64,000 nucleotides of DNA from Mesorhizobium sp. WSM3862 (GTDB taxonomy: Bacteria; Pseudomonadota; Alphaproteobacteria; Rhizobiales; Rhizobiaceae): assembly GCF_002294985.1 (NCBI RefSeq), contig NZ_NSGE01000005.1:201001-265000 (forward strand), read 5' to 3'. Under the pieces are notes generated by a model that saw only the letters and a list, made by a program, of their open reading frames with translations, was not told the origin of the DNA and searched no databases. Every line of letters begins with the position of its first letter. Within the stretch, counting starts at the first letter, position 1. Below are positions 38,844-47,986 of this stretch, in pieces. A program made the translations under genes and the position numbers.

Positions 38844-38883
38844 AAGTGATCACTTAACTATTTTCGCAGGCCGCCGGAGTCAA
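38844..38883 (-). promoter_or_regulatory. Promoter with palindromic operator before the GST-ArsR-SRPBCC genes
   Basis: On the minus strand, TTGACT (38878-38883) and TAGTTA (38855-38860) are 17 bp apart, as in sigma-70-type promoters. The perfect 12-bp palindrome AAGTGATCACTT (38844-38855) lies at the expected start point, where an ArsR repressor would block transcription. Regulation by the ArsR protein encoded downstream is inferred. Confidence 0.6.
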
Positions 38884-38899
38884 TCCTAATCCCGCCGGG

Positions 38900-39757
38900 C
38901 TAGCCAAATGCGGCGATGGCTTCGAGGATTTGCGGCCAATCGTTGCGGTGCAGTTCGTGGCCGCCGCCTTCGATCCGCACCAGCCTGCCGCCGGCAACCG
39001 CGGCGGCGAGCGCCTCGCCGTGCTCGATCGGGAAGAGCGGATCGGTAGTGCCGTGGATGACGAGCAGCGGCACGGTCAAATCCCTTATTCGCCGCTCCGG
39101 GCCGCTGCTCTTCAGCAGGAAGTGGTTGGTGGCGCTGGCGAGACCGCCGGACCGATCGTAGTCCTCCTCGATCATCGCACGTGTCCGTTCGCTGTCGAAC
39201 GAATGCAGGGTGCTGGCGATTGCGCGAGCGTCCCTGACCATGAAGTCGATGACCTGTTGCCGGTTCGACCAATCGACATCGGCACCTTCGGCGGAATGCT
39301 CTCGGTAGGCCTCGCTCGTCCCCGGCAAACCAGACGTATCGACACCGAGCGGTGAGCTGGAGATCACGGTGAGCGCGCTGACGCGTTCGGGACATTTCAG
39401 CGCTACGATCTGCGCGATCATGCCGCCCATCGACATGCCGACGACCTGCGCCTTGGCGATATTGTGATCGTCGAGCACACGGACGGCATCATCGACCATG
39501 TCCTCGAACCCGTAAGGCGGCGCGCCCGGCGTGTACTTGGTCGAGAGACCAGTGTCGCGATTGTCGTAGCGGATGACGAAACGGCCGCGCTCGGCAAGCG
39601 CCCGGCAGAAGGCTTCCGGCCACCAGAGCATCGAGGCCATGGCGCCCATGATCAGAAGGATCGCCGGGTCGGCCGGATCGCCGAAACTTTCCGAATGGAT
39701 TTCAGGGCGACGCAAGACGGCTATCCTTCCCTCCTCCATCTCTCGATCTGCTTGCAT
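38900..39757 (-). CDS. Alpha/beta hydrolase
   Basis: The product of up to 285 residues is an alpha/beta-hydrolase of the aclacinomycin methylesterase (RdmC) type: an oxyanion segment near ILLIMGAMASMLWW, RYDNRDTGLST, nucleophile elbow GMSMGG, an Asp in HGTTDPLFP and the catalytic His in EGGGHELH. It would cleave an ester or a similar bond. ATG 39757 has no good ribosome site; ATG 39739 or a TTG after GGAGGAAGG are alternatives. It is divergent from the HxlR gene. Confidence 0.86.
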   Translation of the reverse strand: MQADREMEEGRIAVLRRPEIHSESFGDPADPAILLIMGAMASMLWWPEAFCRALAERGRFVIRYDNRDTGLSTKYTPGAPPYGFEDMVDDAVRVLDDHNIAKAQVVGMSMGGMIAQIVALKCPERVSALTVISSSPLGVDTSGLPGTSEAYREHSAEGADVDWSNRQQVIDFMVRDARAIASTLHSFDSERTRAMIEEDYDRSGGLASATNHFLLKSSGPERRIRDLTVPLLVIHGTTDPLFPIEHGEALAAAVAGGRLVRIEGGGHELHRNDWPQILEAIAAFG

Positions 39758-39802
39758 GTTGCAATCAGTTGCAGGATAAGCAAGCTGATATCATAATGCA
39801 AC
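39758..39802. promoter_or_regulatory. Possible HxlR operator in a divergent intergenic region
   Basis: Two direct GTTGCA elements (39758 and 39768, 10 bp apart) face one inverted TGCAAC (39797-39802), between the divergent hydrolase and HxlR genes. A helix-turn period spacing and position suggest a regulator site; this is inference from the pattern only. Confidence 0.3.
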
Positions 39803-39822
39803 CGGTTTTTTTGGATACTGGC

Positions 39823-40341
39823 ATGAACACCGAGCACCGCTCCGGCTGCCCGATCAATCTGTCGCTCGAAGTTTTCGGCGACCGCTGGAGCCTGATCATC
39901 CTGCGCGACATTATCTTCGGCGGCAGGCGTCATTTTCGGGAATTGCTCAACGGCTCGATCGAAGGCATTGCCTCCAACATCCTGGCCGATCGCCTGAAGC
40001 GGCTGATGGAGCTCGGCCTCCTGACCAAGGCGGACGATCCCAGCCACAAGCAGAAGGCGATCTACAGCCTGACCGAGATGGCAATCACCCTTGTGCCGAT
40101 CATGGCGCATCTCGGCGCCTGGGGCCGCGTCTGGCTGCCGGTGAGCGAGGAGCTGTCGATCCGAGCCGAGCTGCTCGAAAAAGGCGGCCCGCCGTTGTGG
40201 GATCGGTTCATGGACGAATTGCGCCACGAACATCTTGGAGCGCCGGTGAAGACGCCGCCCGGCACGGCGACCGTGCGCCGGCAGCTGCAGGCCGCCTATG
40301 AGGCGGTTGTCGCCCGCAAGCCTCAGGCCACCGCAGGTTGA
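39823..40341 (+). CDS. HxlR-family regulator
   Basis: The protein of about 172 residues has the HxlR winged helix: CPINLSLEVFGDRWSLIILR, DIIFGGRRHFRELLNG, IASNILADRLKRLMELGLL and IYSLTEMAITLVPIM. A Cys sits at the first position, as in redox- or aldehyde-sensing members. It probably controls the divergent hydrolase. ATG 39823 begins the conserved part; an upstream ATG at 39769 adds 18 residues. Confidence 0.88.
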   Translation: MNTEHRSGCPINLSLEVFGDRWSLIILRDIIFGGRRHFRELLNGSIEGIASNILADRLKRLMELGLLTKADDPSHKQKAIYSLTEMAITLVPIMAHLGAWGRVWLPVSEELSIRAELLEKGGPPLWDRFMDELRHEHLGAPVKTPPGTATVRRQLQAAYEAVVARKPQATAG

Positions 40342-40375
40342 CGGCGTTTTGGACCGCGGGTCGCCGGGTGCAATC

Positions 40376-40777
40376 CTAGTTTAAGTTGATATCCCGGCTT
40401 GCCGACCGCATCGACACGGAGAAGCCGGCCAGCACATCAAACAGCGCGATGATCATTAGCGAAAAGAAGACCGAATGCGCGGCGCCCTTCACCAGCAGGA
40501 ACTCGACCAGGAAGGCGATGAAGACCAGCGTCGACAACAGATGATCCAGGATCGACGCATTGGTGGTGCGCACCGATTTCGATATCTCGACGAAGAGGAA
40601 GATCAGCCCGATCAGCACCATCAGGTCGCCGAGCGTCATCGAGAAGACGCCGCCCGACATCATCCGGAACGAGAACATTTCGATCGTCCACGGATCGTCG
40701 CCGCCGCCGAACAGGCCGAGCAGTCCGAGGTTGTAGAGGACGAAGGGCACGATCAGCAGCGGGATGGCACCGAACAT
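40376..40777 (-). CDS. Conserved four-helix membrane protein
   Basis: The 133-residue product has four membrane segments (about 2-20, 43-60, 80-95, 98-118). The loop between the first two holds GGGDDPWTIEMFSFRMMSGG. It is of a type common in Alphaproteobacteria, with no named function. GGAGACG precedes the ATG at 40777; the longer frame upstream is less likely. Confidence 0.72.
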   Translation of the reverse strand: MFGAIPLLIVPFVLYNLGLLGLFGGGDDPWTIEMFSFRMMSGGVFSMTLGDLMVLIGLIFLFVEISKSVRTTNASILDHLLSTLVFIAFLVEFLLVKGAAHSVFFSLMIIALFDVLAGFSVSMRSASRDINLN

Positions 40778-40961
40778 CTGGGCGTCTCCAATGAGGCACC
40801 CTTTTGTAAAAGGCGCGGCGGGCACGCCGTCAAGGCTTTTCGGCGACGGCGCCGAACACGCTCTAAATCCTAATGAAATAACGATGTCAGCCGTTTTCCC
40901 GCTGCCTTTTCGGCGGCTCGTGCCCAGCCAGCGCGAGGACCTTCATCCGGTCGCCAGAATC

Positions 40962-40985
40962 AAAAAGACCGGCCAGCGGCCGGTC
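40962..40985 (-). terminator. Rho-independent terminator of rpmF
   Basis: On the minus strand GACCGGCC pairs with GGCCGGTC around a GCT loop and is followed by TTTTTG. It lies about 50 bp after the rpmF stop. Confidence 0.88.
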
Positions 40986-41008
40986 CTCTGAAAACGTCAC
41001 AACCATGG

Positions 41009-41047
41009 AAGCTTCTCAGCTTTCCCGTGCAAGCTTCTCAGCTTTCC
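41009..41047. repeat. 22-bp direct repeat across the rpmF stop codon
   Basis: AAGCTTCTCAGCTTTCC occurs at 41009-41025 and again at 41031-41047. The second copy holds the last codons and stop of rpmF, so the first is a duplicate of the gene's tail. Confidence 0.75.
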
Positions 41048-41220
41048 TTCGGCTCCAGCACCTGGCGGCCGCGATACATGCCGGTCTTCAGGTCGATGTG
41101 ATGCGGCCGGCGCATTTCGCCGGAATTCTTGTCCTCGACATAGGTCGGGGCCTTGAGGGCGTCGGCCGAGCGGCGCATGCCGCGCTTCGACGGAGAGGTT
41201 TTTCTTTTTGGAACGGCCAT
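41038..41220 (-). CDS. rpmF: 50S ribosomal protein L32
   Basis: The 60-residue basic protein begins [20 protein letters not shown] and has the alphaproteobacterial L32 form without the zinc-binding Cys set. It belongs to the large ribosomal subunit near the peptidyl-transferase centre. GGAGC precedes the ATG, and a terminator follows. The next gene upstream on the same strand is mtgA. Confidence 0.95.
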   Translation of the reverse strand: MAVPKRKTSPSKRGMRRSADALKAPTYVEDKNSGEMRRPHHIDLKTGMYRGRQVLEPKES

Positions 41221-41373
41221 GGATATGCTCCACTACATGGTCAAAATGCCCCGGCAACCCTCGCGAAAGGGCCGCATCGAGGCCATAATCTGAGAAAGTC
41301 GGGTGCCTATACACGCCTTGCGCCGTTTTGGCCAGCACTGGCACGAATTTTTTTGAGCCGGCGCCGGGTCACC

Positions 41374-42123
41374 TTAATCGAGGCAACCGACGTAAGCGCC
41401 CGAGCGCCCGGCGCGCCGCTCGATCAGATTGGCGAGGCGCCTCAAGCCCGGGCCTGGCCTGGCCGGATTGCGCGCGATCGGGTTGGGCAGGCTGACGGCA
41501 AGCAGCGCTGCCTGCCGGCGCGACAATTGTCTGGCCGAGACGCCGAAATGATGCTGCGCGGCCGCCTCGATGCCGTATATGCCTGGCCCCCATTCCGCGA
41601 TGTTGAGATAGATCTCCATGATGCGGCGCTTCGACATCACCGCATCGAAATAGACGGCCAGTGGCAGCTCGACCACCTTGCGCACGCTGCCCAGCGGCCG
41701 CGACCACAAAAACAGGTTCTTCACCGTCTGCATGGTGATGGTGGAGGCGCCGCGCGTCGCCTCGCCGGCAAGCGCATCGTCGACCACGCCGCGCAATTCG
41801 CCGAGGTCGACGCCGCGATGGAAGCAGAACTGCCCGTCTTCCGACATGATCACCGAATGCATGAGCACCGGCGCCACATCGTCGATCGAAACCCAGCGCC
41901 GGTCGTAGCCGGAGAAGGTGACAAGATCCTTCAGCATCAGCGTCGAAACCGGATGCACGAAGGGCGGCAGATAGAGAAAGGTGAGCGCGACCGGCATCGC
42001 GGCCAGCACGATCGCCGCGACCAGGCAGCGCCGGCCAAGGCGCTTGAGACCGGCGCGGTTCAGGCGCCGCGGCCGTGCCATGTCCAGCCCTTCGCTTTCA
42101 TGTTCGACGATCGGTTCCGTCAA
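41374..42123 (-). CDS. mtgA: Monofunctional peptidoglycan glycosyltransferase MtgA
   Basis: The 249-residue protein has a cytoplasmic N-terminus, one membrane segment (about 35-55) and a GT51 domain with the catalytic Glu in [14 protein letters not shown], then [35 protein letters not shown] and [20 protein letters not shown]. It polymerises lipid II into glycan strands. A start at residue 15 (MARPRR) is possible. It is divergent from the polyprenyl synthase gene. Confidence 0.93.
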   Translation of the reverse strand: MTEPIVEHESEGLDMARPRRLNRAGLKRLGRRCLVAAIVLAAMPVALTFLYLPPFVHPVSTLMLKDLVTFSGYDRRWVSIDDVAPVLMHSVIMSEDGQFCFHRGVDLGELRGVVDDALAGEATRGASTITMQTVKNLFLWSRPLGSVRKVVELPLAVYFDAVMSKRRIMEIYLNIAEWGPGIYGIEAAAQHHFGVSARQLSRRQAALLAVSLPNPIARNPARPGPGLRRLANLIERRAGRSGAYVGCLD

Positions 42124-42210
42124 GTCGCCCCACCCGTGCCACCCGCTACTTCGGCATAATGGCGCGAGGCTGCTTGCGCAACGTCTGAGTGTCGGCTACC
42201 GGTCCCGGCC

Positions 42211-43128
42211 ATGTTGAAAGACGACCGGGTGGCCTTCGAATCCGCGCTTTTTACGCGCGCCGCAGCAGTCGAGGTCCTGCTGCGGCAGGTCTTCGATGCG
42301 CCTCTGTTTTCCGGCGAGATCGCACGGCCGGAACGCCTGATGGCGGCGATGCGCCATGGCGTGCTCAACGGCGGCAAGCGGCTCCGCCCTTTTCTGGTGA
42401 TGGAAAGCGCGGCGCTGTTTTCGGCAGATGACGAGGCGGCGCTGCGCGTCGCCGCCGCGCTCGAATGCGTGCATTGCTATTCGCTGATCCATGACGATCT
42501 TCCTGCCATGGACGACGACGATCTGCGCCGCGGCCAGCCGACGGTGCACAAAGCTTTCGACGAGGCAACCGCGATCCTTGCCGGCGACGCGCTCTTGACT
42601 TTGGCCTTCGACATCATCGCCGACGAGGCGACCGCGTTGCCGGCCGAGCGACGGGCGGCGCTGGTGCTGGCACTCGCCCGCGCCGCCGGAGCCGGCGGCA
42701 TGGTCGGCGGCCAGACGCTCGACCTCGAGGCCGAGCGCAAGCGGCCGGACGAGGCCGGCATCATCCGTCTGCAGGCGATGAAGACAGGCGCGCTGATCCG
42801 TTTCGCCTGCGAAGCAGGCGCCATCATCGCCGGCGCATCCGCCGTCGACCGTGAAAGGCTGGCGGAGTTCGGCTCGGCGATCGGTCTTGCCTTCCAGCTA
42901 GCCGACGACCTGCTCGATCTCACCGCCGACGCAAAGCAGATGGGCAAGGCGACCAAGAAGGACGCCGCCGCCGGCAAGGCGACACTTGCCGCGCTGCACG
43001 GAGCCGATTGGGCGCGCGAGCAACTGCACGGCCTCATCGACCAGGCGCATGCGCTGCTGGAGCCCTATGGCGAGCAGGCGGATTTGCTGAAGGCGGCGGC
43101 AACGTTTGTCGCCACGCGGAGCAGCTGA
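42211..43128 (+). CDS. Polyprenyl diphosphate synthase (farnesyl/geranylgeranyl type)
   Basis: The 305-residue isoprenyl synthase has GGKRLRPFLVMESAALF, the first Asp-rich motif in HDDLPAMDDDDLRRG (with the two-residue insertion of bacterial short-chain enzymes), GGQTLDLEAE and the second Asp-rich motif FQLADDLLDLTAD. It would build C15 or C20 diphosphates from C5 units. Chain length cannot be fixed from the motif alone. The locus also has ispG farther on. ATG 42211 lacks a strong ribosome site. Confidence 0.9.
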   Translation: MLKDDRVAFESALFTRAAAVEVLLRQVFDAPLFSGEIARPERLMAAMRHGVLNGGKRLRPFLVMESAALFSADDEAALRVAAALECVHCYSLIHDDLPAMDDDDLRRGQPTVHKAFDEATAILAGDALLTLAFDIIADEATALPAERRAALVLALARAAGAGGMVGGQTLDLEAERKRPDEAGIIRLQAMKTGALIRFACEAGAIIAGASAVDRERLAEFGSAIGLAFQLADDLLDLTADAKQMGKATKKDAAAGKATLAALHGADWAREQLHGLIDQAHALLEPYGEQADLLKAAATFVATRSS

Positions 43129-43165
43129 GACCGCAGCTGACGCCGCGGACCTCAGGTCGCGGTTT

Positions 43166-44089
43166 TCACCCCCGCCCCGCGGCGTTCGCCACCACGAAAG
43201 CCGCGTAAAGCGACTGCCGCGCCGTGATGAACAAGCGATTGCGCTTGGGACCGCCGAAAGTCAGGTTGGCTACCGTCTCCGGGATGCGGATCTTGCCGAT
43301 CAGCGTGCCGTCTGGATCGAAGCAATGGACGCCGTCGCCGGCCCCTGCCCAGACGCGGCCGGTCGTGTCCACCCTGAACCCGTCGAACAGACCGGCCGTG
43401 CAGGTGGTGAAAACGCCGAGTTCGCGCAGATTGTTGCCTTCGACAGCGAACTTGCGGATGTGCCTTGGCCCGTCCTTCTGATGCGTGACGCCTGTGTCGC
43501 CGACATAGAGGATCGTCTCGTCCGGGGAGAAGGCGAGGCCGTTGGGTTTTGCCATCGTGGAGACAACTCGCGTTACCTCACCGGTTCCAGGATCCGCGCG
43601 ATAGACATGACATCCCTCGATCTCTTGCTCGCCGCGGTCGCCCTCGTAGTCGGTGGCGATGCCGTAGGGCGGGTCGGAAAACCACACCGTGCCATCCGAG
43701 CGCACCACCACATCGTTGGGCGAGTTCAAGCGCCTGCCTTCGAAGCGGTCGGCGATCACCGTGATCGAGCCGTCATGCTCGGTGCGGGTGACGCGCCGCG
43801 CGCGATGCTCGCAGGTGACCAGCCGCCCTTGGAAATCGACCGTGTTGCCGTTGGCGTTGTTGGACGGCGAGCGGAAGACCGAGACCGCGCCGCTGGTGTC
43901 GTCGTAGCGCATGATGCGGTCATTCGGGATGTCGGAGAAAAGGAGATACCGGCCGGCGGCAAACCACGCCGGGCCCTCGAGCCAGCGCCCGCCGGTCCAC
44001 AGCCGCTCGACCGCAACGTGACCGACGAAACACCGCTCGAACCGCTCGTCGAGAACTTCGAACCCAGCGCCTTCAATGTCTCCGAACAT
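43166..44089 (-). CDS. SMP-30/gluconolactonase family lactonase
   Basis: The 307-residue beta-propeller protein has the SMP-30 motifs EGPAWFAAGRYLLFSDIPN (metal Glu), LNSPNDVVVRSDGTVWFSDP, KPNGLAFSPDETILYVGDTG and FDGFRVDTTGRVWAG. Such enzymes open sugar lactones such as gluconolactone with a divalent metal. No signal peptide is seen, so it is cytosolic. The ATG at 44089 follows GGAGAAG. It is divergent from the sugar importer and shares the operator at 44162, so it likely makes the acid used by that pathway. Confidence 0.88.
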   Translation of the reverse strand: MFGDIEGAGFEVLDERFERCFVGHVAVERLWTGGRWLEGPAWFAAGRYLLFSDIPNDRIMRYDDTSGAVSVFRSPSNNANGNTVDFQGRLVTCEHRARRVTRTEHDGSITVIADRFEGRRLNSPNDVVVRSDGTVWFSDPPYGIATDYEGDRGEQEIEGCHVYRADPGTGEVTRVVSTMAKPNGLAFSPDETILYVGDTGVTHQKDGPRHIRKFAVEGNNLRELGVFTTCTAGLFDGFRVDTTGRVWAGAGDGVHCFDPDGTLIGKIRIPETVANLTFGGPKRNRLFITARQSLYAAFVVANAAGRG

Positions 44090-44148
44090 GGTACTTCTCC
44101 GCGAAAACCGCCTCATCGATAGCCGGCGCGTTGACCCATTTTCAAGAC

Positions 44149-44177
44149 TTGACCTGCCCAAATGTTAGCGATAACAT
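44149..44177 (+). promoter_or_regulatory. Promoter and LacI-type operator between lactonase and sugar ABC genes
   Basis: ATGTTAGCGATAACAT (44162-44177) is a 16-bp palindrome with one central break. TTGACC (44149-44154) and TAACAT (44172-44177), 17 bp apart, form a promoter whose -10 lies inside the palindrome, so a bound repressor would shut the importer. The same palindrome occurs at 49013 and 51129. Confidence 0.8.
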
Positions 44178-44222
44178 CGGTCGCAATTCAGTCATTTGCT
44201 TGGCTTGGGAGGAGGCCAAAAA

Positions 44223-45716
44223 ATGCGGCCCAAGCTCATCGAATTCATCGACATCTCCAAGCGCTTCGGCGGCACCCTGGCGCTCAAGTCGGTCTCGCTC
44301 GACATCCATGAGGGCGAGATCGTCGCGCTGCTCGGCGAGAACGGCGCCGGCAAATCCACGCTGATCAAGACGCTCGCCGGCATCCACAAGCGCGACCAGG
44401 GCACGATCCGCTTTCGCGGCGAGGATTATCACCATCGCCCGCCCCGCCCCAATCAGCCGCAGAAGGTCGCCTTTATCCATCAGGACCTCGGCTTGATCGA
44501 ATGGATGACCGTGGCCGAGAATGTCGGCATGGCGCAGGGTTTTTCGCGCCGCATCAGCCTGATCGACTGGCAAGACACCGAGCGCCGCGCCGAGCGCGCG
44601 CTGGCGCTGGTCGGCTGTGCCTTCGATCCGGCGACGAGGGTGCAGGACCTCTCCCGCACCGAAAAGTCTCTGGTGGCGATTGCCCGGGCTTTGGCCACCG
44701 AGGCCGACGTCTTGGTTCTCGACGAGCCGACGGCGAGCCTGCCGGCGGACGAGGTCGAGCGCCTGTTCGAGGCGCTGCGGCCCCTGCGCCAGCGCGGCGT
44801 CGGCATGATCTATGTCTCGCACCGGCTGGACGAGGTGTTCCGCATCGCCGACCGCGTCGCCGTCATGCGCGACGGCCGCATGGTCGCGGTCAAGCCGGTG
44901 GCCGAGACCACGCCGCAGGAACTGGTCGATCTCATCGTCGGCCGGCCGGCGCACCAGATGTTTGCCAAGTCGCATTGGCAGGACGGGCCGGAGCGGCTCA
45001 GGGTGGAGAACCTCACCTGCGGCAGTGTCGGTCCGGTTCGCTTCGAGGCACGGTCCGGCGAGTTGCTTGGCCTGGTCGGCCTGCGCGGCGCCGGGCAGGA
45101 AGCCGTCGGCCGCGCGCTGTTTGGGGCCGAAGCTTTCGACGGCTTGGTCTGGCTCGACGGCAAGCGCCTCGACCTGTCCTCGGTCGGCGCCGCTCTTGCC
45201 GCCGGCGTCGGACTGATTGCGCGCGACCGCACCGAGGAATCCGTGGCGCTGTCGCTCTCGGTGCGCGAGAACATGTATCTCAACCCGTCGGCCGTCGGCC
45301 GCGGGCTCTTCTCCTTTATGAAGCCGGCCCGGGAAAGCGAGCTGACGCGGGAGCTCGGCGGGCGGCTGGGGCTGCGGCCCAATGACCCGCACCTGCCGAT
45401 CGAGGCGCTCTCCGGCGGCAACCAGCAGAAGGTGGTCGTCGGCCGCTGGCTGGCGACGGGCCGCAAGCTTTTGATCGCCGAGGATCCGACGGCGGGCGTC
45501 GATGTCGGCGCCAAGGCCGAGATCTATCGGCTGATCGCTGCCGCGGTCGAAGCCGGGCTGGCAGTGATCGTCGTCTCCACCGATTTCGAGGAAGTCGCCC
45601 ATATCTGTCACCGCGCGCTCGTCTTCTCGCACAATCGCATCGTGCGCGAGCTCGCCGGCGATGCCTTGACGACGGCGGCGCTCATCCGCGCCGCTTCCGT
45701 GTCCGAAGCTGCCTGA
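44223..45716 (+). CDS. Sugar ABC transporter ATP-binding protein (RbsA type, double ATPase)
   Basis: The 497-residue protein has two fused ATPase domains. The first has Walker A GENGAGKST, a degenerate signature LSRTEKSLVAIARAL and VLVLDEPTAS. The second has a degenerate Walker A (GLRGAGQEA), signature LSGGNQQKVVVGRWL and LIAEDPTAGVDVG. This is the pattern of ribose/xylose/galactose-type importers. GGAGGAGG precedes the ATG at 44223. The permease gene follows 9 bp downstream. Confidence 0.93.
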   Translation: MRPKLIEFIDISKRFGGTLALKSVSLDIHEGEIVALLGENGAGKSTLIKTLAGIHKRDQGTIRFRGEDYHHRPPRPNQPQKVAFIHQDLGLIEWMTVAENVGMAQGFSRRISLIDWQDTERRAERALALVGCAFDPATRVQDLSRTEKSLVAIARALATEADVLVLDEPTASLPADEVERLFEALRPLRQRGVGMIYVSHRLDEVFRIADRVAVMRDGRMVAVKPVAETTPQELVDLIVGRPAHQMFAKSHWQDGPERLRVENLTCGSVGPVRFEARSGELLGLVGLRGAGQEAVGRALFGAEAFDGLVWLDGKRLDLSSVGAALAAGVGLIARDRTEESVALSLSVRENMYLNPSAVGRGLFSFMKPARESELTRELGGRLGLRPNDPHLPIEALSGGNQQKVVVGRWLATGRKLLIAEDPTAGVDVGAKAEIYRLIAAAVEAGLAVIVVSTDFEEVAHICHRALVFSHNRIVRELAGDALTTAALIRAASVSEAA

Positions 45717-45725
45717 GGAGGATCC

Positions 45726-46808
45726 ATGAACTCGATCAAATCGACGGCGCTTGAGCCGACCCGTTCGGAGCTCGCCGGGCTGAGCTACGGCCAGAAGGCG
45801 GCGCGCTATCTGCCGGTCTACGGCCTGCCGATCCTGACGCTGCTCCTGATCCTGCTCTTCTCGCTGCTCCTGCCGCGGACGTTCCCGACGCTGCTCAATT
45901 TGCGCTCGATCGTTTCCGACAAGGCGATCATCGCGCTCTTGTCGCTGGCGGCGATGATTCCGATGGCTTCGGGCCGCATCGACCTCACCGTCGGCTACGG
46001 CATCGTGCTCTGGCACATCCTTGCCATCAGCCTGCAAACCGCATTCGGCGTGCCCTGGCCGTTCGCGGTGCTCATCGTCATCCTGCTCGGCGTGCTCACC
46101 GGCTTCATCAACGGCCTGCTGGTCGAGGTGGCGCGCATCGATTCCTTCATCGCCACACTCGGCACCGGCACGGTGCTCTACGCTTTGGCAATGTGGTACA
46201 CGGGCGGCCGCCAAGTCGTCGGCGTGCTTCCCGACGGTTTCCTTTCCCTCAACGGCACCATGCTGTTTGGCCTGCCGATCACCGGCTACTACGTCGTCGT
46301 GCTGGCGCTGGTGATGTGGCTGGTGCTCGAATACATGCCGCTCGGCCGCTACCTCTACGCCATCGGCGCCAATCCGAAGGCGGCCGCGCTCAACGGCATT
46401 CCGGTGCAGAGATTCGTCATGGGAGCCTTCGTCGCCTCCGGCGCGCTCACCGCCTTGGGCGGCGTGCTGCTGGCCTCGAAACTCAGGATCGGCCAGGCCA
46501 GTGTTGGCCTCGAATACCTGCTGCCGGCCCTGGTCGGCGCATTCCTCGGATCGACCACCATCAAGCCGGGTCGCGTCAACGTCTGGGGCACGATCGTCGG
46601 CGTCGTTATCCTCGCCGTAGGCATTTCCGGCATCCAGCAGTTCGGCGGCTCGTTCTGGGTAGAGCCGCTGTTCAACGGCGTCACCCTGCTCGTCGCGATC
46701 GGCATTGCCGGCTACGCGCAGCGCCGCCGCGGCGCGGTGGTGCCGGCATCCGCGCCCACCAGCCGACCAGCCACCAGCCAATCAACAAATACAACCGACA
46801 ATGCTTAA
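45726..46808 (+). CDS. Sugar ABC transporter permease (RbsC type)
   Basis: The 360-residue membrane protein has about ten hydrophobic segments and the RbsC-type motifs IPMASGRIDLTVGYGIVLWH, RIDSFIATLGTGTVLYALAM and YAIGANPKAAALNGIPVQRF (coupling loop). It forms a homodimer channel with the ATPase. TGAGGAGGATCC overlaps the ATPase stop and precedes the ATG. The ligand is probably a sugar acid or its lactone, from the neighbours. Confidence 0.92.
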   Translation: MNSIKSTALEPTRSELAGLSYGQKAARYLPVYGLPILTLLLILLFSLLLPRTFPTLLNLRSIVSDKAIIALLSLAAMIPMASGRIDLTVGYGIVLWHILAISLQTAFGVPWPFAVLIVILLGVLTGFINGLLVEVARIDSFIATLGTGTVLYALAMWYTGGRQVVGVLPDGFLSLNGTMLFGLPITGYYVVVLALVMWLVLEYMPLGRYLYAIGANPKAAALNGIPVQRFVMGAFVASGALTALGGVLLASKLRIGQASVGLEYLLPALVGAFLGSTTIKPGRVNVWGTIVGVVILAVGISGIQQFGGSFWVEPLFNGVTLLVAIGIAGYAQRRRGAVVPASAPTSRPATSQSTNTTDNA

Positions 46809-46821
46809 TGGGAGAAACGAT

Positions 46822-47919
46822 ATGCAGCGCAGAACAGTCCTACAGCTCGGAATTGCCTGCCTGGCGCTTGGCATCGCCTCGCCGACGCTGGCCGACCCGA
46901 TGGCCGACGCCAAAGCGGTGGTGGATAAATATGCCAGCAAGGTCGAGAAGTGGGACGGACCGACCACGGGACCGAAAGGGGCCGCCGGCAAGACCATCGT
47001 CGTGCTTGGCGCCGACATGAAGAACGGCGGCATCCTCGGCGTCACCAAGGGTGTCGAGGAAGCCGCTGCCGCCCTGGGCTGGACGGTCAAGACGCTTGAC
47101 GGCGCCGGCTCCATCGGCGGCCGCACCGCTGCCTTCGGCCAGGCGCTGGCGCTCAATCCCGATGGCATCATCATCAACGGCTTCGACGCCGTCGAGCAGA
47201 AGCCGGCGATGGAGCAGGCCAAGGCGGCCAAGATCCCGATGGTGGCCTGGCACGCCGCGCCGACCGTCGGCCCGATCGACGATCTCGGCATCGTCGCCAA
47301 CGTCTCGACCGATCCAATGCAAGTTTCGAAGGCGGCCGCCGACTGGGCCTTTGTCGACGCCAAGGGCAAGCCCGGCGTCATCATCTTCACCGATTCCACC
47401 TACCAGATCGCTATCGCCAAGGCGGACCGGATGAAGAAGGAGATCGAGGATCTCGGCGGCAAGGTGCTCGAATATGTCGACACGCCGATCGCCGAGACCT
47501 CGCAGCGCATGCCGCAGCTCACCACCTCGCTGCTGCAGAAATACGGCGATCAATGGACCCATTCGCTGGCGATCAACGACCTCTATTTCGACTTTATGGG
47601 GCCGTCGCTCGCGGCGGCCGGCAAGTCCGGCACCGATGCGCCGATCAACGTCGCGGCGGGCGACGGTTCGGAATCGGCCTACCAGCGCATCCGCTCCGGC
47701 CAGTTCCAGAAGGTGACGGTGGCCGAGCCGCTGAACCTGCAGGGCTGGCAGCTTGTCGACGAGCTCAACCGCGCCATGGCCGGCGAGAAATGGTCGGGCT
47801 ACATCTCGCCGCTGCATGTGGTGACTTCCGACAATGTCGAGTTCGACGGCGGCCCGGACAACCGTTTCGACCCGGGCAACGGCTACCGCGACCAATACAA
47901 GAAGATCTGGGGCAAATAG
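46822..47919 (+). CDS. Periplasmic sugar-binding protein of the ABC importer
   Basis: The 365-residue protein starts with a signal peptide (QRRTVLQLGIACLALGIAS, cleavage near TLA-DP) and has the Peripla_BP_4 fold: KTIVVLGADMKNGGILGVTK, GIIINGFDAVEQKPAMEQA, KIPMVAWHAAP, GVIIFTDSTYQIAIAKADRM. Binding proteins of this group capture monosaccharides. GGGAGAAACG precedes the ATG. It is the last gene of the importer operon and converges with lacI. Confidence 0.9.
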   Translation: MQRRTVLQLGIACLALGIASPTLADPMADAKAVVDKYASKVEKWDGPTTGPKGAAGKTIVVLGADMKNGGILGVTKGVEEAAAALGWTVKTLDGAGSIGGRTAAFGQALALNPDGIIINGFDAVEQKPAMEQAKAAKIPMVAWHAAPTVGPIDDLGIVANVSTDPMQVSKAAADWAFVDAKGKPGVIIFTDSTYQIAIAKADRMKKEIEDLGGKVLEYVDTPIAETSQRMPQLTTSLLQKYGDQWTHSLAINDLYFDFMGPSLAAAGKSGTDAPINVAAGDGSESAYQRIRSGQFQKVTVAEPLNLQGWQLVDELNRAMAGEKWSGYISPLHVVTSDNVEFDGGPDNRFDPGNGYRDQYKKIWGK

Positions 47920-47986
47920 ACGCCATCCAGAACGATCAGCGAGCGGTCGGCGATCATCCCGCCGGCCGTTCGTTTTTTCCGACGCT

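Noticed and set aside
44142..46781. An 879-residue open frame on the minus strand
   Set aside because: It is antisense to the clear sugar ABC ATPase and permease genes and looks like low-complexity shadow protein.
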